64,000 nt of DNA. Origin: Spartobacteria bacterium. Its GTDB lineage: Bacteria > Verrucomicrobiota > Verrucomicrobiia > Chthoniobacterales > UBA10450. Positions 42,114 to 50,366 of the stretch are shown one piece after another. The notes beneath the pieces were generated by a model, which saw only the letters and a list, made by a program, of their open reading frames with translations, ran no database searches and was not told the origin of the DNA. The stretch lies in assembly GCA_003169975.1 (NCBI GenBank), contig PNAA01000022.1, forward strand, positions 1-64,000, given 5' to 3'. Numbering within the stretch: position 1 is the stretch's first letter; each line of letters starts with the position of its first letter. A program made the position numbers and the translations under genes.

Positions 42114-43826
42114 ATGAGAAGCAAATCTTTCGGAGAACGCATCGCCGATGTCCTGATCGAGGACGGCCTCCTCCTGCCCAGCCAGCTCGAGGAAGCGGCC
42201 ACCCTCCAGAAACAGCAGGGCGGGCGGCTGCTCAAGATTTTAACCGACAAACAATTCGTCAGCGACCAGGACATGGCCTTCAGCATGGGACGCTGCCTGA
42301 ATACGCCGCCGATTAATTTGTCGAAGGTGCGCGTGCCAGAGGACATTCTCGATCTTATCCCGCGCGACCTGGCGAAAGCGCACAAGCTGGTGCCGATCGC
42401 GCGGCTGGACAAGAAGCTGTTCGTCGCGATGGCCGACCCGACCAATGTGCTCGCGGTCGACGACCTGAAGCGCCGCGTGCAGATGGAGATCATCCCGATG
42501 ATCACGACGGAGCGCGCGGTCAGCGAAGCGCTCAGCGGCGTGCACAGCGGCCAGAACATGAGCGACGTGCTCAAGCAGGTCGCGGATGAAGCGGCCGGCG
42601 ACGTCGAAGTGCAGAAGCAGGGTCGCGAGGATATCGATCTCGACCGTCTCGCGACCGACAGCGAAGACGCGCCGGTGATCAAGATCGTGAACTTGATCCT
42701 GGCCCAGGCGATCAAGGAAAAAGCGTCGGATATTCACCTCGAGCCGTTCCAGAAAACGCTGAGATTGCGCTACCGCATCGACGGCGAATTGGTCAAGGCG
42801 GAGTCGCCACCGAAAGCGCTCCAACTCGCGATCACTTCGCGCATCAAAATTCTGGCCGGGCTCAACATCGCGGAGCGGCGGGTGCCGCAGGACGGCCGGT
42901 TCCGCATCAAGGTGATGGGGAAAGAGATCGACCTGCGTATTTCGATCCTGCCCACCTCGCACGGCGAGAAGGTCGTCATTCGTATCCTCGATAAGTCGGC
43001 TCTCGCCGGCAGCATCGAGACAATGGGAATGGATGAGGAAACGGTCCGGCGTTTCCGCAAGGCGATCGACGCGCCGCACGGGATGATCCTTGTCACCGGC
43101 CCGACCGGTTCGGGCAAGACAACGACGCTCTATTCCGTGCTCCAGGAATTGAACAGCCCCAACTACAACATCGTGACGGTAGAGGACCCGATCGAGTACG
43201 AGCTGATGGGGGTAAATCAGGTGGCGGCCCGGCCGGATATCGGCCTCGATTTTGCTTCCGCGCTGCGGTCAATCCTCCGGCAGGATCCGGACATCGTGAT
43301 GGTCGGCGAAATTCGTGACAACGAGACGGCGGACATCGCGGTGAAAGCGGCCCTCACCGGTCACCAGGTCTTGAGCACACTGCACACGAACGATGCGGCC
43401 GGCGCAATCGCGCGACTCGACGACATGGGGATCGAGCCTTTCCTGATCGCGAGCTCGGTCATCATGGCCTGCGCCCAACGACTCATCAGGCGGGTGTGCG
43501 TCAATTGCCGTGAAGAATTTGCCCCCGAGCCGGAAATGTTCGAACGCCTCGGGATGGAGCCGACGGAAGGGGCCGTCTTCTATCAAGGGGTGGGCTGCGA
43601 GCGTTGCAAGAACCGCGGATATTCCGGGCGCGCGGCGATTATCGAGGCGCTGCCGGTGAGCGAGGCGATTCGCCGCCTGATCATCAAGCGTGCGTCCGCC
43701 GCGGTGATCAAGAATCAGGCTATTACCGAAGGGATGAAAACTCTGCGCATGGTTGGCATCGACAAAGCTTTGGAAGGGGTCACCACACTCGAAGAAGTCT
43801 GGCGCGTCACCGCTGAGGACCACTAG
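42114..43826 (+). CDS. GspE/PilB-type ATPase (copy 3)
   Basis: A 570-aa traffic ATPase with an N-terminal MshEN region (FGERIADVLIEDGLLLPSQL), Walker A GPTGSGKTTTLYS near 328-340, Asp box VEDPIEYELMG, Walker B IVMVGEIRDNET and zinc-finger cysteines CVNC near 462 and CERC near 494. It is placed directly before roadblock, MglA and MglB-like genes, which suggests that this copy, rather than the two at 8-11 kb, drives polarity-controlled type IV pilus extension. That is inference from context. It lacks CCTAACGA words, unlike the other copies. Confidence 0.92.
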   Translation: MRSKSFGERIADVLIEDGLLLPSQLEEAATLQKQQGGRLLKILTDKQFVSDQDMAFSMGRCLNTPPINLSKVRVPEDILDLIPRDLAKAHKLVPIARLDKKLFVAMADPTNVLAVDDLKRRVQMEIIPMITTERAVSEALSGVHSGQNMSDVLKQVADEAAGDVEVQKQGREDIDLDRLATDSEDAPVIKIVNLILAQAIKEKASDIHLEPFQKTLRLRYRIDGELVKAESPPKALQLAITSRIKILAGLNIAERRVPQDGRFRIKVMGKEIDLRISILPTSHGEKVVIRILDKSALAGSIETMGMDEETVRRFRKAIDAPHGMILVTGPTGSGKTTTLYSVLQELNSPNYNIVTVEDPIEYELMGVNQVAARPDIGLDFASALRSILRQDPDIVMVGEIRDNETADIAVKAALTGHQVLSTLHTNDAAGAIARLDDMGIEPFLIASSVIMACAQRLIRRVCVNCREEFAPEPEMFERLGMEPTEGAVFYQGVGCERCKNRGYSGRAAIIEALPVSEAIRRLIIKRASAAVIKNQAITEGMKTLRMVGIDKALEGVTTLEEVWRVTAEDH

Positions 43827-45902
43827 ATGAATTTATCGTTTCTGCGCTATTTTAAGAAGGAGAAGGCCCCGGCCAACGCGGTCGCGCGTGCGCCCGTTCC
43901 GCTGATCGAGAAACCGGCTTCCGAACGATTCGGTAAAACGGTCATGCCCAACTCCTCGCGCGTCGTCGGTCTGGAATCGACGCGGAATTTCCCGGTTCCG
44001 GCGCCGCTCTCCGGCCCGACGCCGGCCGGACCGCGGACGATATCGTTAGGCGGAAACGGTTCCGTCGGCGTGGCGACGATCACGCCCGGTGGAGACCGGA
44101 CGATCGCCCTGCCCCTGATCGACCTGGTCCCGCACATTCCGGCCGGAATGTTGCGGCCGGGGCCGATCGACCCGCAGCATCGGGTTACTTTGAAGGCGGC
44201 CGAGGTCGAGCGCGGGATGGCGACCGGTCGTCCGGCGGTGCTCCTGCGCGCGATCTATCAACAAGCACCGGAATTTTTCGCGAGCAAAGTGGAGGAAGCC
44301 GACAAGACCGAAGTGGCACTGTCGCTGGACAAGGTGCTCGAACAATTCGCCGCCTTTCAAGTGCGGGACGATCAAATTTGCGATGAGGTAATCGCGCATG
44401 TCGAGACGCCATTTCTCAAAGTGACGGTCGAAGACGGCGCGCGTTTCGGCACGCCCGTGGCTCCGCTGCGGACGAGCGCACAACCCGCTGTCGCGGTGCA
44501 GCCGGCGATCGCGGGCACGATCGCCGCGGCGCAACCCGAAGCCGTTGCCGAAAGCAAGCCACCCACTCCAGTCCGGCTTCCCGAGCCAAACAAAACCAAT
44601 CCAGTCGCCAGCGGCTCCCCGGCCAAGGCTCCCATCCGACTCGATCATCCGCCCGCGGCCCCGCCGATCAGAGCGAAGATTTCTCCGAACGGAACGGGTG
44701 TGCCCGCCTCTGAGAGAGTTCCAGCCTCAAGTGGGCCGCCCGTTCCTACTCCTTTGCCTGTGCCTCCCGCGCCTCCTGTGTCTGCCGCGCCCGCCGTGCC
44801 TCCCGCCCCGGCGGCGCCGACGCGGATTCCCTTTAAGATCAGCCCACCATCCAACGACCTGCGTCCGCCCGTTTTGCAGGCCGCAAAGACGAAAGAGGAA
44901 GCCGAGGCGATCGAGTTTTCGAGCGCGGGTCCGCGCATTCAGCTGTCGCTGCGCAACATCCTGCGCGGGATTCCGGCCTTCCACTTGACCGGCCCGATCG
45001 ACGAAGTGCCGGAAGCGGCAGTGATCGAATTGCCTTTCTCGATTATTGAGCCGCAGTTGTCGTTAGGCAAAATCGCCATCTCGCCCGCGCAATTCCAGGC
45101 GGCGATGCCGGAAGAATACCGCCCGCTGTTCAAGACCGAGGAGGCCGGGACGCCGATCTCCCTCCCGCTCCAGCAAGTGTTGCAAAATCTGCCTAACGAG
45201 TCCCTGCGGATCCGAGGCGATCAGGAGGAAGTCGAGATCAGGGAAGCTTTTGAGACCCCGTTCAGTCGGAAAATGGCCGAGGACGCCGTCCGGATAAAAG
45301 GATCGGACGGTCCCATCGCGAAACCCGACATCCCCTTCGCTCAACCGGAGCCCGAACCGGTCGCGGCCGCGCCCGAAAAAGCGCCCGTGTCCGTCGCCGC
45401 TCCGATCGCGAAACCGGCCGTCACCCTAGCCAAACAGAAGCCCGAACCGGCGCCGATCAAGCCGATCGCAGAAGAGGTGCCCGCCGCCCCGGCGGGACGC
45501 AACGCCCTCCAGGTCGCGCTCGATACCGATGAACCGCTGACCGCGAAATCAGTCGTCGACCGCGTCAGCCACCTACCCGGATTGATCGCCTGCGCGATTG
45601 TTTTCTCCGACGGCCTCAGTCTGGCGGGAAATATTCCGGCCGAATATGAAGCCGAGGCGCTCTGCGGGCTGGCGCCCTCCATCGTGCGACGGATCAGCGA
45701 CCAGATGATGGGAACCAATCTCGGCTCGCTCTCCGGCATCACGCTTTTCTGCGCGAAAGCGCCGGTCAGTTTTTTTACGCACGGCAATATCTGCCTTGCG
45801 GCAATCCATTCGGCCGGCGAAATCGCGGCCGAAATCCGCGACCGACTCGGCTGCATCGCGCAAGAGCTTGCGTGGATGTATGCCAATCAGCCTACCGAAT
45901 AA
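43827..45902 (+). CDS. Long proline-rich protein with C-terminal roadblock/LC7 domain
   Basis: A 691-aa cytoplasmic protein. The middle (residues about 210-355) is a Pro/Ala-rich linker. Short repeated modules (AVLLRAIYQQAPEFF, PISLPLQQVLQNLPNESL, RIQLSLRNILRGIPAFHL) recur along the chain at about 130-160, 370-400 and 440-470. The C-terminal ~120 residues (SVVDRVSHLPGLIACAIVFS then GLSLAGNIP) form a roadblock/LC7 domain like MglB. The start ATG follows the ATPase stop without a gap. It probably scaffolds or regulates the MglA GTPase encoded next. Three CCTAACGA words lie in its gene. Confidence 0.7.
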   Translation: MNLSFLRYFKKEKAPANAVARAPVPLIEKPASERFGKTVMPNSSRVVGLESTRNFPVPAPLSGPTPAGPRTISLGGNGSVGVATITPGGDRTIALPLIDLVPHIPAGMLRPGPIDPQHRVTLKAAEVERGMATGRPAVLLRAIYQQAPEFFASKVEEADKTEVALSLDKVLEQFAAFQVRDDQICDEVIAHVETPFLKVTVEDGARFGTPVAPLRTSAQPAVAVQPAIAGTIAAAQPEAVAESKPPTPVRLPEPNKTNPVASGSPAKAPIRLDHPPAAPPIRAKISPNGTGVPASERVPASSGPPVPTPLPVPPAPPVSAAPAVPPAPAAPTRIPFKISPPSNDLRPPVLQAAKTKEEAEAIEFSSAGPRIQLSLRNILRGIPAFHLTGPIDEVPEAAVIELPFSIIEPQLSLGKIAISPAQFQAAMPEEYRPLFKTEEAGTPISLPLQQVLQNLPNESLRIRGDQEEVEIREAFETPFSRKMAEDAVRIKGSDGPIAKPDIPFAQPEPEPVAAAPEKAPVSVAAPIAKPAVTLAKQKPEPAPIKPIAEEVPAAPAGRNALQVALDTDEPLTAKSVVDRVSHLPGLIACAIVFSDGLSLAGNIPAEYEAEALCGLAPSIVRRISDQMMGTNLGSLSGITLFCAKAPVSFFTHGNICLAAIHSAGEIAAEIRDRLGCIAQELAWMYANQPTE

Positions 45903-45911
45903 GAAAACGCC

Positions 45912-46592
45912 ATGTCCATCATCAACTACGCCAGCCGGGAAATTCAGTTCAAGATCGTTTACTACGGTCCCGCCCTCTGCGGCAAGACGACGAACCTCGC
46001 GTATATCCACGAACGGGTCTGCCCGGCCAATCGCGGCGATCTCGTTTCGCTCGCCACCGCCGCCGATCGCACCCTGTTCTTTGATTTTCTCCCGTTGAAC
46101 GCAGTGGTCATCAAAGGGTTTGTCACCAAATTCCAGCTCTACACCGTGCCCGGCCAGGTGATCTACAACGCCACCCGCCAGCTCGTCCTGCGGAGCGTCG
46201 ATGGCGTCGTTTTCGTGGCCGACTCGCAGTGGGAGAAAATGGAAGAGAACGTCGAGAGCTTCCGCAACCTGGAGGAAAATCTTGCTCAGCAAAACATCTC
46301 GATCGACGAGATCCCTTACGTGTTGCAGTACAACAAGCGCGACCTGGGGAACATCGCGCCGATCAATTACCTCGAGTTCCTTTTGAACAATCGCCGAAAG
46401 CGGGCGCAAAGCTTCGAGGTGACTTCGAGCACCGGCCAAAATGTTTTCGCCTCGCTCAACGCCGTCTCGCAAATGCTGCTCTACAAGTTCAGCAAGCAAA
46501 GCAACGTCACGCCGACCGTCGCGCCTCCCGCGGTCGCTGGACAACCGGAACCGGTGGCGGCGCCGAAAATCGTGGTTCCAGCCAGAGTATGA
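45912..46592 (+). CDS. mglA: MglA-type Ras-like GTPase
   Basis: A 226-aa small GTPase. Walker A/P-loop is YYGPALCGKTTNLAYIH near residues 17-33, switch II is LYTVPGQVIYNATRQLVLRS, and the base-specificity motif is QYNKRDL near 138. This pattern is typical of bacterial MglA, the polarity switch that positions type IV pili and gliding machinery. A Pro/Val-rich tail (about 200-226) extends the usual ~195-aa length. It follows the roadblock protein by 9 bp and overlaps the next gene by 4 nt (ATGA). Confidence 0.93.
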   Translation: MSIINYASREIQFKIVYYGPALCGKTTNLAYIHERVCPANRGDLVSLATAADRTLFFDFLPLNAVVIKGFVTKFQLYTVPGQVIYNATRQLVLRSVDGVVFVADSQWEKMEENVESFRNLEENLAQQNISIDEIPYVLQYNKRDLGNIAPINYLEFLLNNRRKRAQSFEVTSSTGQNVFASLNAVSQMLLYKFSKQSNVTPTVAPPAVAGQPEPVAAPKIVVPARV

Positions 46593-47065
46593 ACTGCATC
46601 CCGGCGCTCACGATCGAGAACGTCGCCAGCCTCGACGGCATCCTCGGCGATTTTCTGAAGCAGGCGGAAGCGGAATTGACCGTGGTAATCGATCGCGGCG
46701 GGAATGTGATCTCGCAGTTCGGCGATGTCTCGGTCATGGACGTCACGATTATCGCGGCGCTCGCCGCGGGTTCGTTTGCCGCGACCAGGGAGCTGGCCCG
46801 CCGGATCGGCGAGGTCGAGTTCAACGCGCTCTATCACCAGGGCAACGGCAGCCATATTTTCATGAACTCAGTCGACGACGACACGATCATGATCACGGTC
46901 TTCGGGCGGCGCACCACGGTGGGCCTCGTCCGTTTCTATTCCGCCACGACCGCCGCCGCGGTCTCGGAATTGTTGAAGTCGCTGCCCGTCACCGGGGGCC
47001 ACGGTTTCACTTTTGATGCCGCCGACGTGACTTCGGTGCCGCTCTTCGTCGATCGTCCGGTGTAG
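46589..47065 (+). CDS. MglB-like roadblock/LC7 protein
   Basis: A 158-aa protein starting in the ATGA overlap with mglA. The sequence (LTVVIDRGGNVISQFGDVSV, ATRELARRIGEVEF, IMITVFGRRTTVGLVRFYSA) fits the roadblock fold of MglB, the GTPase-activating partner of MglA. It is translationally coupled to mglA, as are known MglAB pairs. Its stop codon TAG is part of an R1 repeat. Confidence 0.8.
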   Translation: MNCIPALTIENVASLDGILGDFLKQAEAELTVVIDRGGNVISQFGDVSVMDVTIIAALAAGSFAATRELARRIGEVEFNALYHQGNGSHIFMNSVDDDTIMITVFGRRTTVGLVRFYSATTAAAVSELLKSLPVTGGHGFTFDAADVTSVPLFVDRPV

Positions 47066-47171
47066 ACGCGGCGCCCCGCGAAGCGCGGAAGAGAGCGTCG
47101 TTAGGGCGCCCCGGTTTTCTTCGGCCATGCGCGAGGCCGCGCTTCGCAGAGCGAAGCGTCTACAGGCGCAG
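47062..47171. repeat. R1 inverted-repeat pair around a CCTAACGA word
   Basis: Left unit TGTAGACGCGGCGCCCCGCG and right unit GCGCTTCGCAGAGCGAAGCG followed by TCTACAG. A TCGTTAGG word (47098-47105) sits between the units. The left end supplies the stop codon of the MglB-like gene. Confidence 0.75.
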
Positions 47172-47219
47172 CGGGGTTGCGCAATCCGGGCGATGCGGGA
47201 AATTCAACCGCACAAATTT

Positions 47220-48182
47220 ATGGCGGTTCAATTCAGGGATTATTACGAGACGCTCGGCGTTTCGAAAACGGCCGGCGCCGATGAAATCAAAAGCGCCTTT
47301 CGCAAGCTCGCGCGACAGCATCATCCCGATGTGGTCAAGCCGAAGGAAAAGGCCGCGGCCGAGGAGAAATTCAAGCAGATCAACGAAGCCTACGAAGTCC
47401 TGAGCGATCCGGAGAAGCGGGAAAAATACGATCAGCTGGGCGCGGATTGGAATCAGCCGGGCGGGTTTCAGCCACCGCCGGATTGGGGCCGCGGCGGAGC
47501 GGGCGGTGGCTTTCGGCGGGCGGCCGGTGGCAACGGCGGCGTGGAGTTTGAATTTGGCGGGACCGGGTTCAGCGACTTTTTCGAAGCGTTCTTTGGTGGC
47601 GGAAGGGGCGAGTCAGCATTCGGTGGCGGCCTTGGCCGGCGACCGGCGACCGCGGAGCGCGGCCAGGATGTCGAGGCCGACATCATGGTGACCCTGGAAG
47701 AAGCGCTGCACGGTTCCACCCGCCAGGTTTCGTTGCGGCGCGGCGGTTCGGAAAAAGTGGAGACGTACCAGGTCAAGATCCCTCGCGGCGTGCACGAAGG
47801 CCAGCGCATCCGCCTGGCGGGCCAGGGCGAAGCGGGCGCGCGGGGTGGCACACACGGAGATTTGTTTCTGCGGGTGCGCATCGCGCGCCATCCCGACTTT
47901 GCGGTGGAAGGAAGCGATCTGATTCACGAGGTCACGCTGGAGCCATGGCTGGCGGCGCTCGGCACGGAGATCGAGGTGCCGACCCTGGAAGGCGATCGAC
48001 GTTTGAAAATCCCCCCCGGCACGCAGTCGGGCCGGCGTTTCCGCCTTCGCGACCGCGGACTGCCGACCGCTGCCGGGAAACGCGGCAATCTTTACGTGGT
48101 CACCCAGATCACGATCCCGAAGACGCTGAGCGACGCCGAGCGCAAACTGTGGGAACAGCTCGCCGCGCTCCCCCGAACCTAG
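47220..48182 (+). CDS. DnaJ/CbpA-type co-chaperone
   Basis: A 320-aa J-domain protein: J domain at residues about 5-70 with HHPDVV (HPD), a Gly/Phe-rich linker (about 78-145), and two beta-barrel C-terminal substrate-binding domains (HEGQRIRLAGQGEAGARGGT, LTLEP-like VTLEPWLAALGTEIEVPTL). The DnaJ zinc-finger repeats are missing, so it is the CbpA/DjlB-like class II type. It would stimulate DnaK. The ATG at 47220 gives the canonical start (MAVQFRDYYETLGV). Confidence 0.9.
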   Translation: MAVQFRDYYETLGVSKTAGADEIKSAFRKLARQHHPDVVKPKEKAAAEEKFKQINEAYEVLSDPEKREKYDQLGADWNQPGGFQPPPDWGRGGAGGGFRRAAGGNGGVEFEFGGTGFSDFFEAFFGGGRGESAFGGGLGRRPATAERGQDVEADIMVTLEEALHGSTRQVSLRRGGSEKVETYQVKIPRGVHEGQRIRLAGQGEAGARGGTHGDLFLRVRIARHPDFAVEGSDLIHEVTLEPWLAALGTEIEVPTLEGDRRLKIPPGTQSGRRFRLRDRGLPTAAGKRGNLYVVTQITIPKTLSDAERKLWEQLAALPRT

Positions 48183-48185
48183 AAA

Positions 48186-48255
48186 GTGGGAGGGGCCTCT
48201 GCGCCCCGATTGGCTGCGGCGCGCGATCTGATCGGGGCGCAAAGACCCCTCCCAC
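48186..48255. repeat. R4 complete inverted repeat
   Basis: GTGGGAGGGGCCTCTGCGCC and GGGGCGCAAAGACCCCTCCC arms with a GCGGCGCGCGATC centre. It is the most complete R4 copy and lies between dnaJ-like and rpiB. Confidence 0.75.
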
Positions 48256-48296
48256 GAAGCCTCGACAGGGCCGCCGCGTTCCTATAAAACGACGAA

Positions 48297-48725
48297 ATGA
48301 AAATTTCTCTGGGCTCCGATCACGCCGGCTTTCGTTACAAGGAAAAAATCAAGGAGCTGCTCCTTTCGTTAGGGCACGAAGTGAAAGACTTCGGCACCTC
48401 GAGCGAAGAGCCGGTGGATTATCCCAAATTTATCCGGCCCGCGGCCGAGGCGGTGGCCAGCGGTGAGTGCGATCGCGGGATCGTGCTCGGCGGCTCCGGC
48501 AACGGCGAAGCGATTGCGGCCAACAAGGTACGCGGGGTCCGTTGCGCGCTCTGCTGGAACGAAGAGACGGCGCGCCTTTCGCGCCAGCATAACGACGCCA
48601 ACGTTCTCTCGCTCGGCGAGCGGATGATCCCGGAGGATCTGGCGCTGCAGATTGTGCGCGTCTGGCTGACGACGGATTTCGAGGGTGGCCGTCACATCCA
48701 GCGCATCGCCCAGCTCGAGCCGTAG
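48297..48725 (+). CDS. rpiB: Ribose-5-phosphate isomerase B
   Basis: A 142-aa enzyme interconverting ribose-5-phosphate and ribulose-5-phosphate. Family features: LGSDHAGFRYKEKIKELL at the N-terminus, PVDYPKFIRPAAEAV, GIVLGGSGNGEAIAANKV with Ser at the usual active-site Cys position (CGSGNG in E. coli RpiB), and ARLSRQHNDANVLSLG. Ser at this site is common in many RpiB proteins. The stop TAG lies in an R1 repeat. Confidence 0.93.
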   Translation: MKISLGSDHAGFRYKEKIKELLLSLGHEVKDFGTSSEEPVDYPKFIRPAAEAVASGECDRGIVLGGSGNGEAIAANKVRGVRCALCWNEETARLSRQHNDANVLSLGERMIPEDLALQIVRVWLTTDFEGGRHIQRIAQLEP

Positions 48726-48820
48726 ACGGTTCGCTCCGCGCTGCGCGGCACGAGACCTCCTTCGCGCCTGACCGTCGCATCATCGCGCCTCCGCGCTTCG
48801 CAGAGCGAAGCGTCTACAGT
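48722..48820. repeat. R1 inverted-repeat pair between rpiB and the UbiA-like gene
   Basis: CGTAGACGGTTCGCTCCGCG (left) and GCGCTTCGCAGAGCGAAGCG followed by TCTACAG (right). Each end supplies a stop codon: rpiB on the + strand and the UbiA-like gene on the - strand. Confidence 0.75.
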
Positions 48821-49665
48821 GCAACCGCGGCCGCGACGCTCGCGAGAAAGACCGCACTGACGAAGGCGTTGCTCTGGAAAAAGGCGCGGTTGATCCCGGC
48901 GAGGTCGAGGCGGGCCGCGCTCCGGTGTTCGTAAACCAGCGCCCCGGCGACCAACGGCATGCCCCAAAAATAGACGCTGCCTAACGAGGCGGCGAAACCG
49001 AAGGCGAGCAACGCGAGCAGCATACCGAGGTGGAGAAACTGCGCGAGGCGCAGGGAACGGGCGAGGCCGAGCCGCACGACCAGCGAGCGCAATCCCTCGC
49101 GTCGATCGAACTCCAGATCCTGGGTGGCGTAGATTAGATCGAACCCCGCCACCCAACCGACCACGCCGGCGCCAAGCAACAGGGGAGCCAGTGCCAGCCG
49201 GCCGGTCGCCGCGATCCAGGCGCCCGCCGGCGCGACGGCCAGGGCGAGTCCCAGAAAAAAGTGGCTCGCCGCCGTGAACCGCTTGGTCAGCGAGTAGAAA
49301 AAAATGATGCCGAGCGCGAGCGGCGAGAGGAGCAGGGTGGTGCGGTTGATGCCCGCCGCGGCCGCGACGAAGGCCGCCGAGCTGAGCGCGAGAAGGACGA
49401 GCGCGACCGGTCGCGAGATGAGTTGGTGCCGCGTCGCGGTGCGTGGGTTCCGCTGGTCGAGCGTCCAATCGGCGATCCGGTTGAAGAGCATCGCGGCGGT
49501 CCGGGCGCAGACCATGCAGACGAACACGAGCGTGAGGAGCCGCGCCGAGGGCCGGCCGCGGGTCGCGACAAGGAGCGCCCCGAGCGCAAAGGGCAACGCG
49601 AAAATGGTGTGCGAAAATCGGATCAGGCGCAGGAAACGCGTCAGGCCGCTTTCTCTAGGCTTCAT
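48814..49665 (-). CDS. UbiA-family prenyltransferase (menaquinone/futalosine MqnP-like)
   Basis: A 283-aa membrane enzyme with about eight to nine helices. The two Asp-rich prenyl-diphosphate sites are FNRIADWTLDQRNPRTATR (NDxxD-like) and DLIYATQDLEFDRREGLRS. It attaches a polyprenyl chain to an aromatic precursor for quinones. The exact substrate is unresolved; the NRxxDWxLDxRNPRTxxR pattern is typical of the UbiA/MqnP type. It is convergent with rpiB and shares a repeat with it. Confidence 0.85.
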   Translation of the reverse strand: MKPRESGLTRFLRLIRFSHTIFALPFALGALLVATRGRPSARLLTLVFVCMVCARTAAMLFNRIADWTLDQRNPRTATRHQLISRPVALVLLALSSAAFVAAAAGINRTTLLLSPLALGIIFFYSLTKRFTAASHFFLGLALAVAPAGAWIAATGRLALAPLLLGAGVVGWVAGFDLIYATQDLEFDRREGLRSLVVRLGLARSLRLAQFLHLGMLLALLAFGFAASLGSVYFWGMPLVAGALVYEHRSAARLDLAGINRAFFQSNAFVSAVFLASVAAAVAL

Positions 49666-49674
49666 TTTCGGCAG

Positions 49675-50292
49675 TCAATCGTCGTCGGCGAGGAGCGCTT
49701 CGAGCCGCGACCGCGCGGACGAGAGAATCGGCGTTCCGTGAGCGAAGAGCAGGCGCTCAAATGGACAATCGAGTAGCTGCCGGAGCGAACGCCGCATCTC
49801 TTTTTGGCTGGAACAGTATTTTGGCGGCAGGAGGGCGAACCCATACGGCTCGAGATGGATCAGAGCGTCGCCGATGACAATCGCGCCGTCGTCGGCGGCG
49901 AAATGGAATGCCATCTCACCGGCCGCCGCTCCGGCGATCGCGATCGCGGCGACCCCGGGGGCGATCCGCTGGCCGGCCGCCAGCACGACGGTCCTGGCCC
50001 CTCCGAATTCGCCGATCACTGGCTCCGCCGCGAAGATCGGGGCATCGAACTGCCGGGCGAACGCGGTCGCGGCCCGTGGGTGATTCAAGTTGGTCACGAG
50101 CACGCCGGCCACGCCTCCATTGAGCGTCAGTTCCTCCAAGGCAGGCGTGGTCAGCGGGATCGGATCGATAACGAGCAGGCGATCTCCGATTTGGGCAGCG
50201 CTGGAGAAGAGATCGGACTTCACGGCGGGGTCGTAAGCCTGCCAAAGCCAGAGGGAATCGGTCAGGCGACTGAGGTCAGGGGCGGCAATCAT
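49675..50292 (-). CDS. MBL-fold-like protein with degraded metal site
   Basis: A 205-aa protein with metallo-beta-lactamase-like organisation: LLVIDPIPLTTPALEEL, VLVTNLNHPRAATAFARQF at the place of HxHxDH, VIGDALIH and LLFAHGTPILS. Only isolated His/Asp residues (NHPR, GDAL, AHGT) remain of the metal ligands. It may have a non-metal role or keep one site. It lies 9 bp upstream of the UbiA-like gene on the same strand, so they may be co-transcribed. Confidence 0.6.
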   Translation of the reverse strand: MIAAPDLSRLTDSLWLWQAYDPAVKSDLFSSAAQIGDRLLVIDPIPLTTPALEELTLNGGVAGVLVTNLNHPRAATAFARQFDAPIFAAEPVIGEFGGARTVVLAAGQRIAPGVAAIAIAGAAAGEMAFHFAADDGAIVIGDALIHLEPYGFALLPPKYCSSQKEMRRSLRQLLDCPFERLLFAHGTPILSSARSRLEALLADDD

Positions 50293-50329
50293 GGACGAAT
50301 TATAAGGAGAGTCGGGAAGCGTGGCATCG

Positions 50330-50366
50330 TAGTTGCTATACTCAATATAGTTACTATAAAAACCAT
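50330..50366 (+). promoter_or_regulatory. AT-rich promoter/operator candidate before the second pilC-like gene
   Basis: GTTGCTATACTCAATATAGT runs into TACTATAAAAACCAT just before the ATG. It contains TATACT and TACTAT, each resembling a -10 box, and two small palindromes (CTATA-CTCAA-TATAG and TAGT-T-ACTA). The stretch is far more AT-rich than its surroundings. A promoter with an overlapping operator is plausible; no -35 box is clear. Confidence 0.4.

Noticed and set aside
42240-43079. Minus-strand frames opposite the third PilB-type ATPase, and similar ones at 9680-10705 and 8795-9493
   Set aside because: Antisense shadows of conserved ATPase genes.
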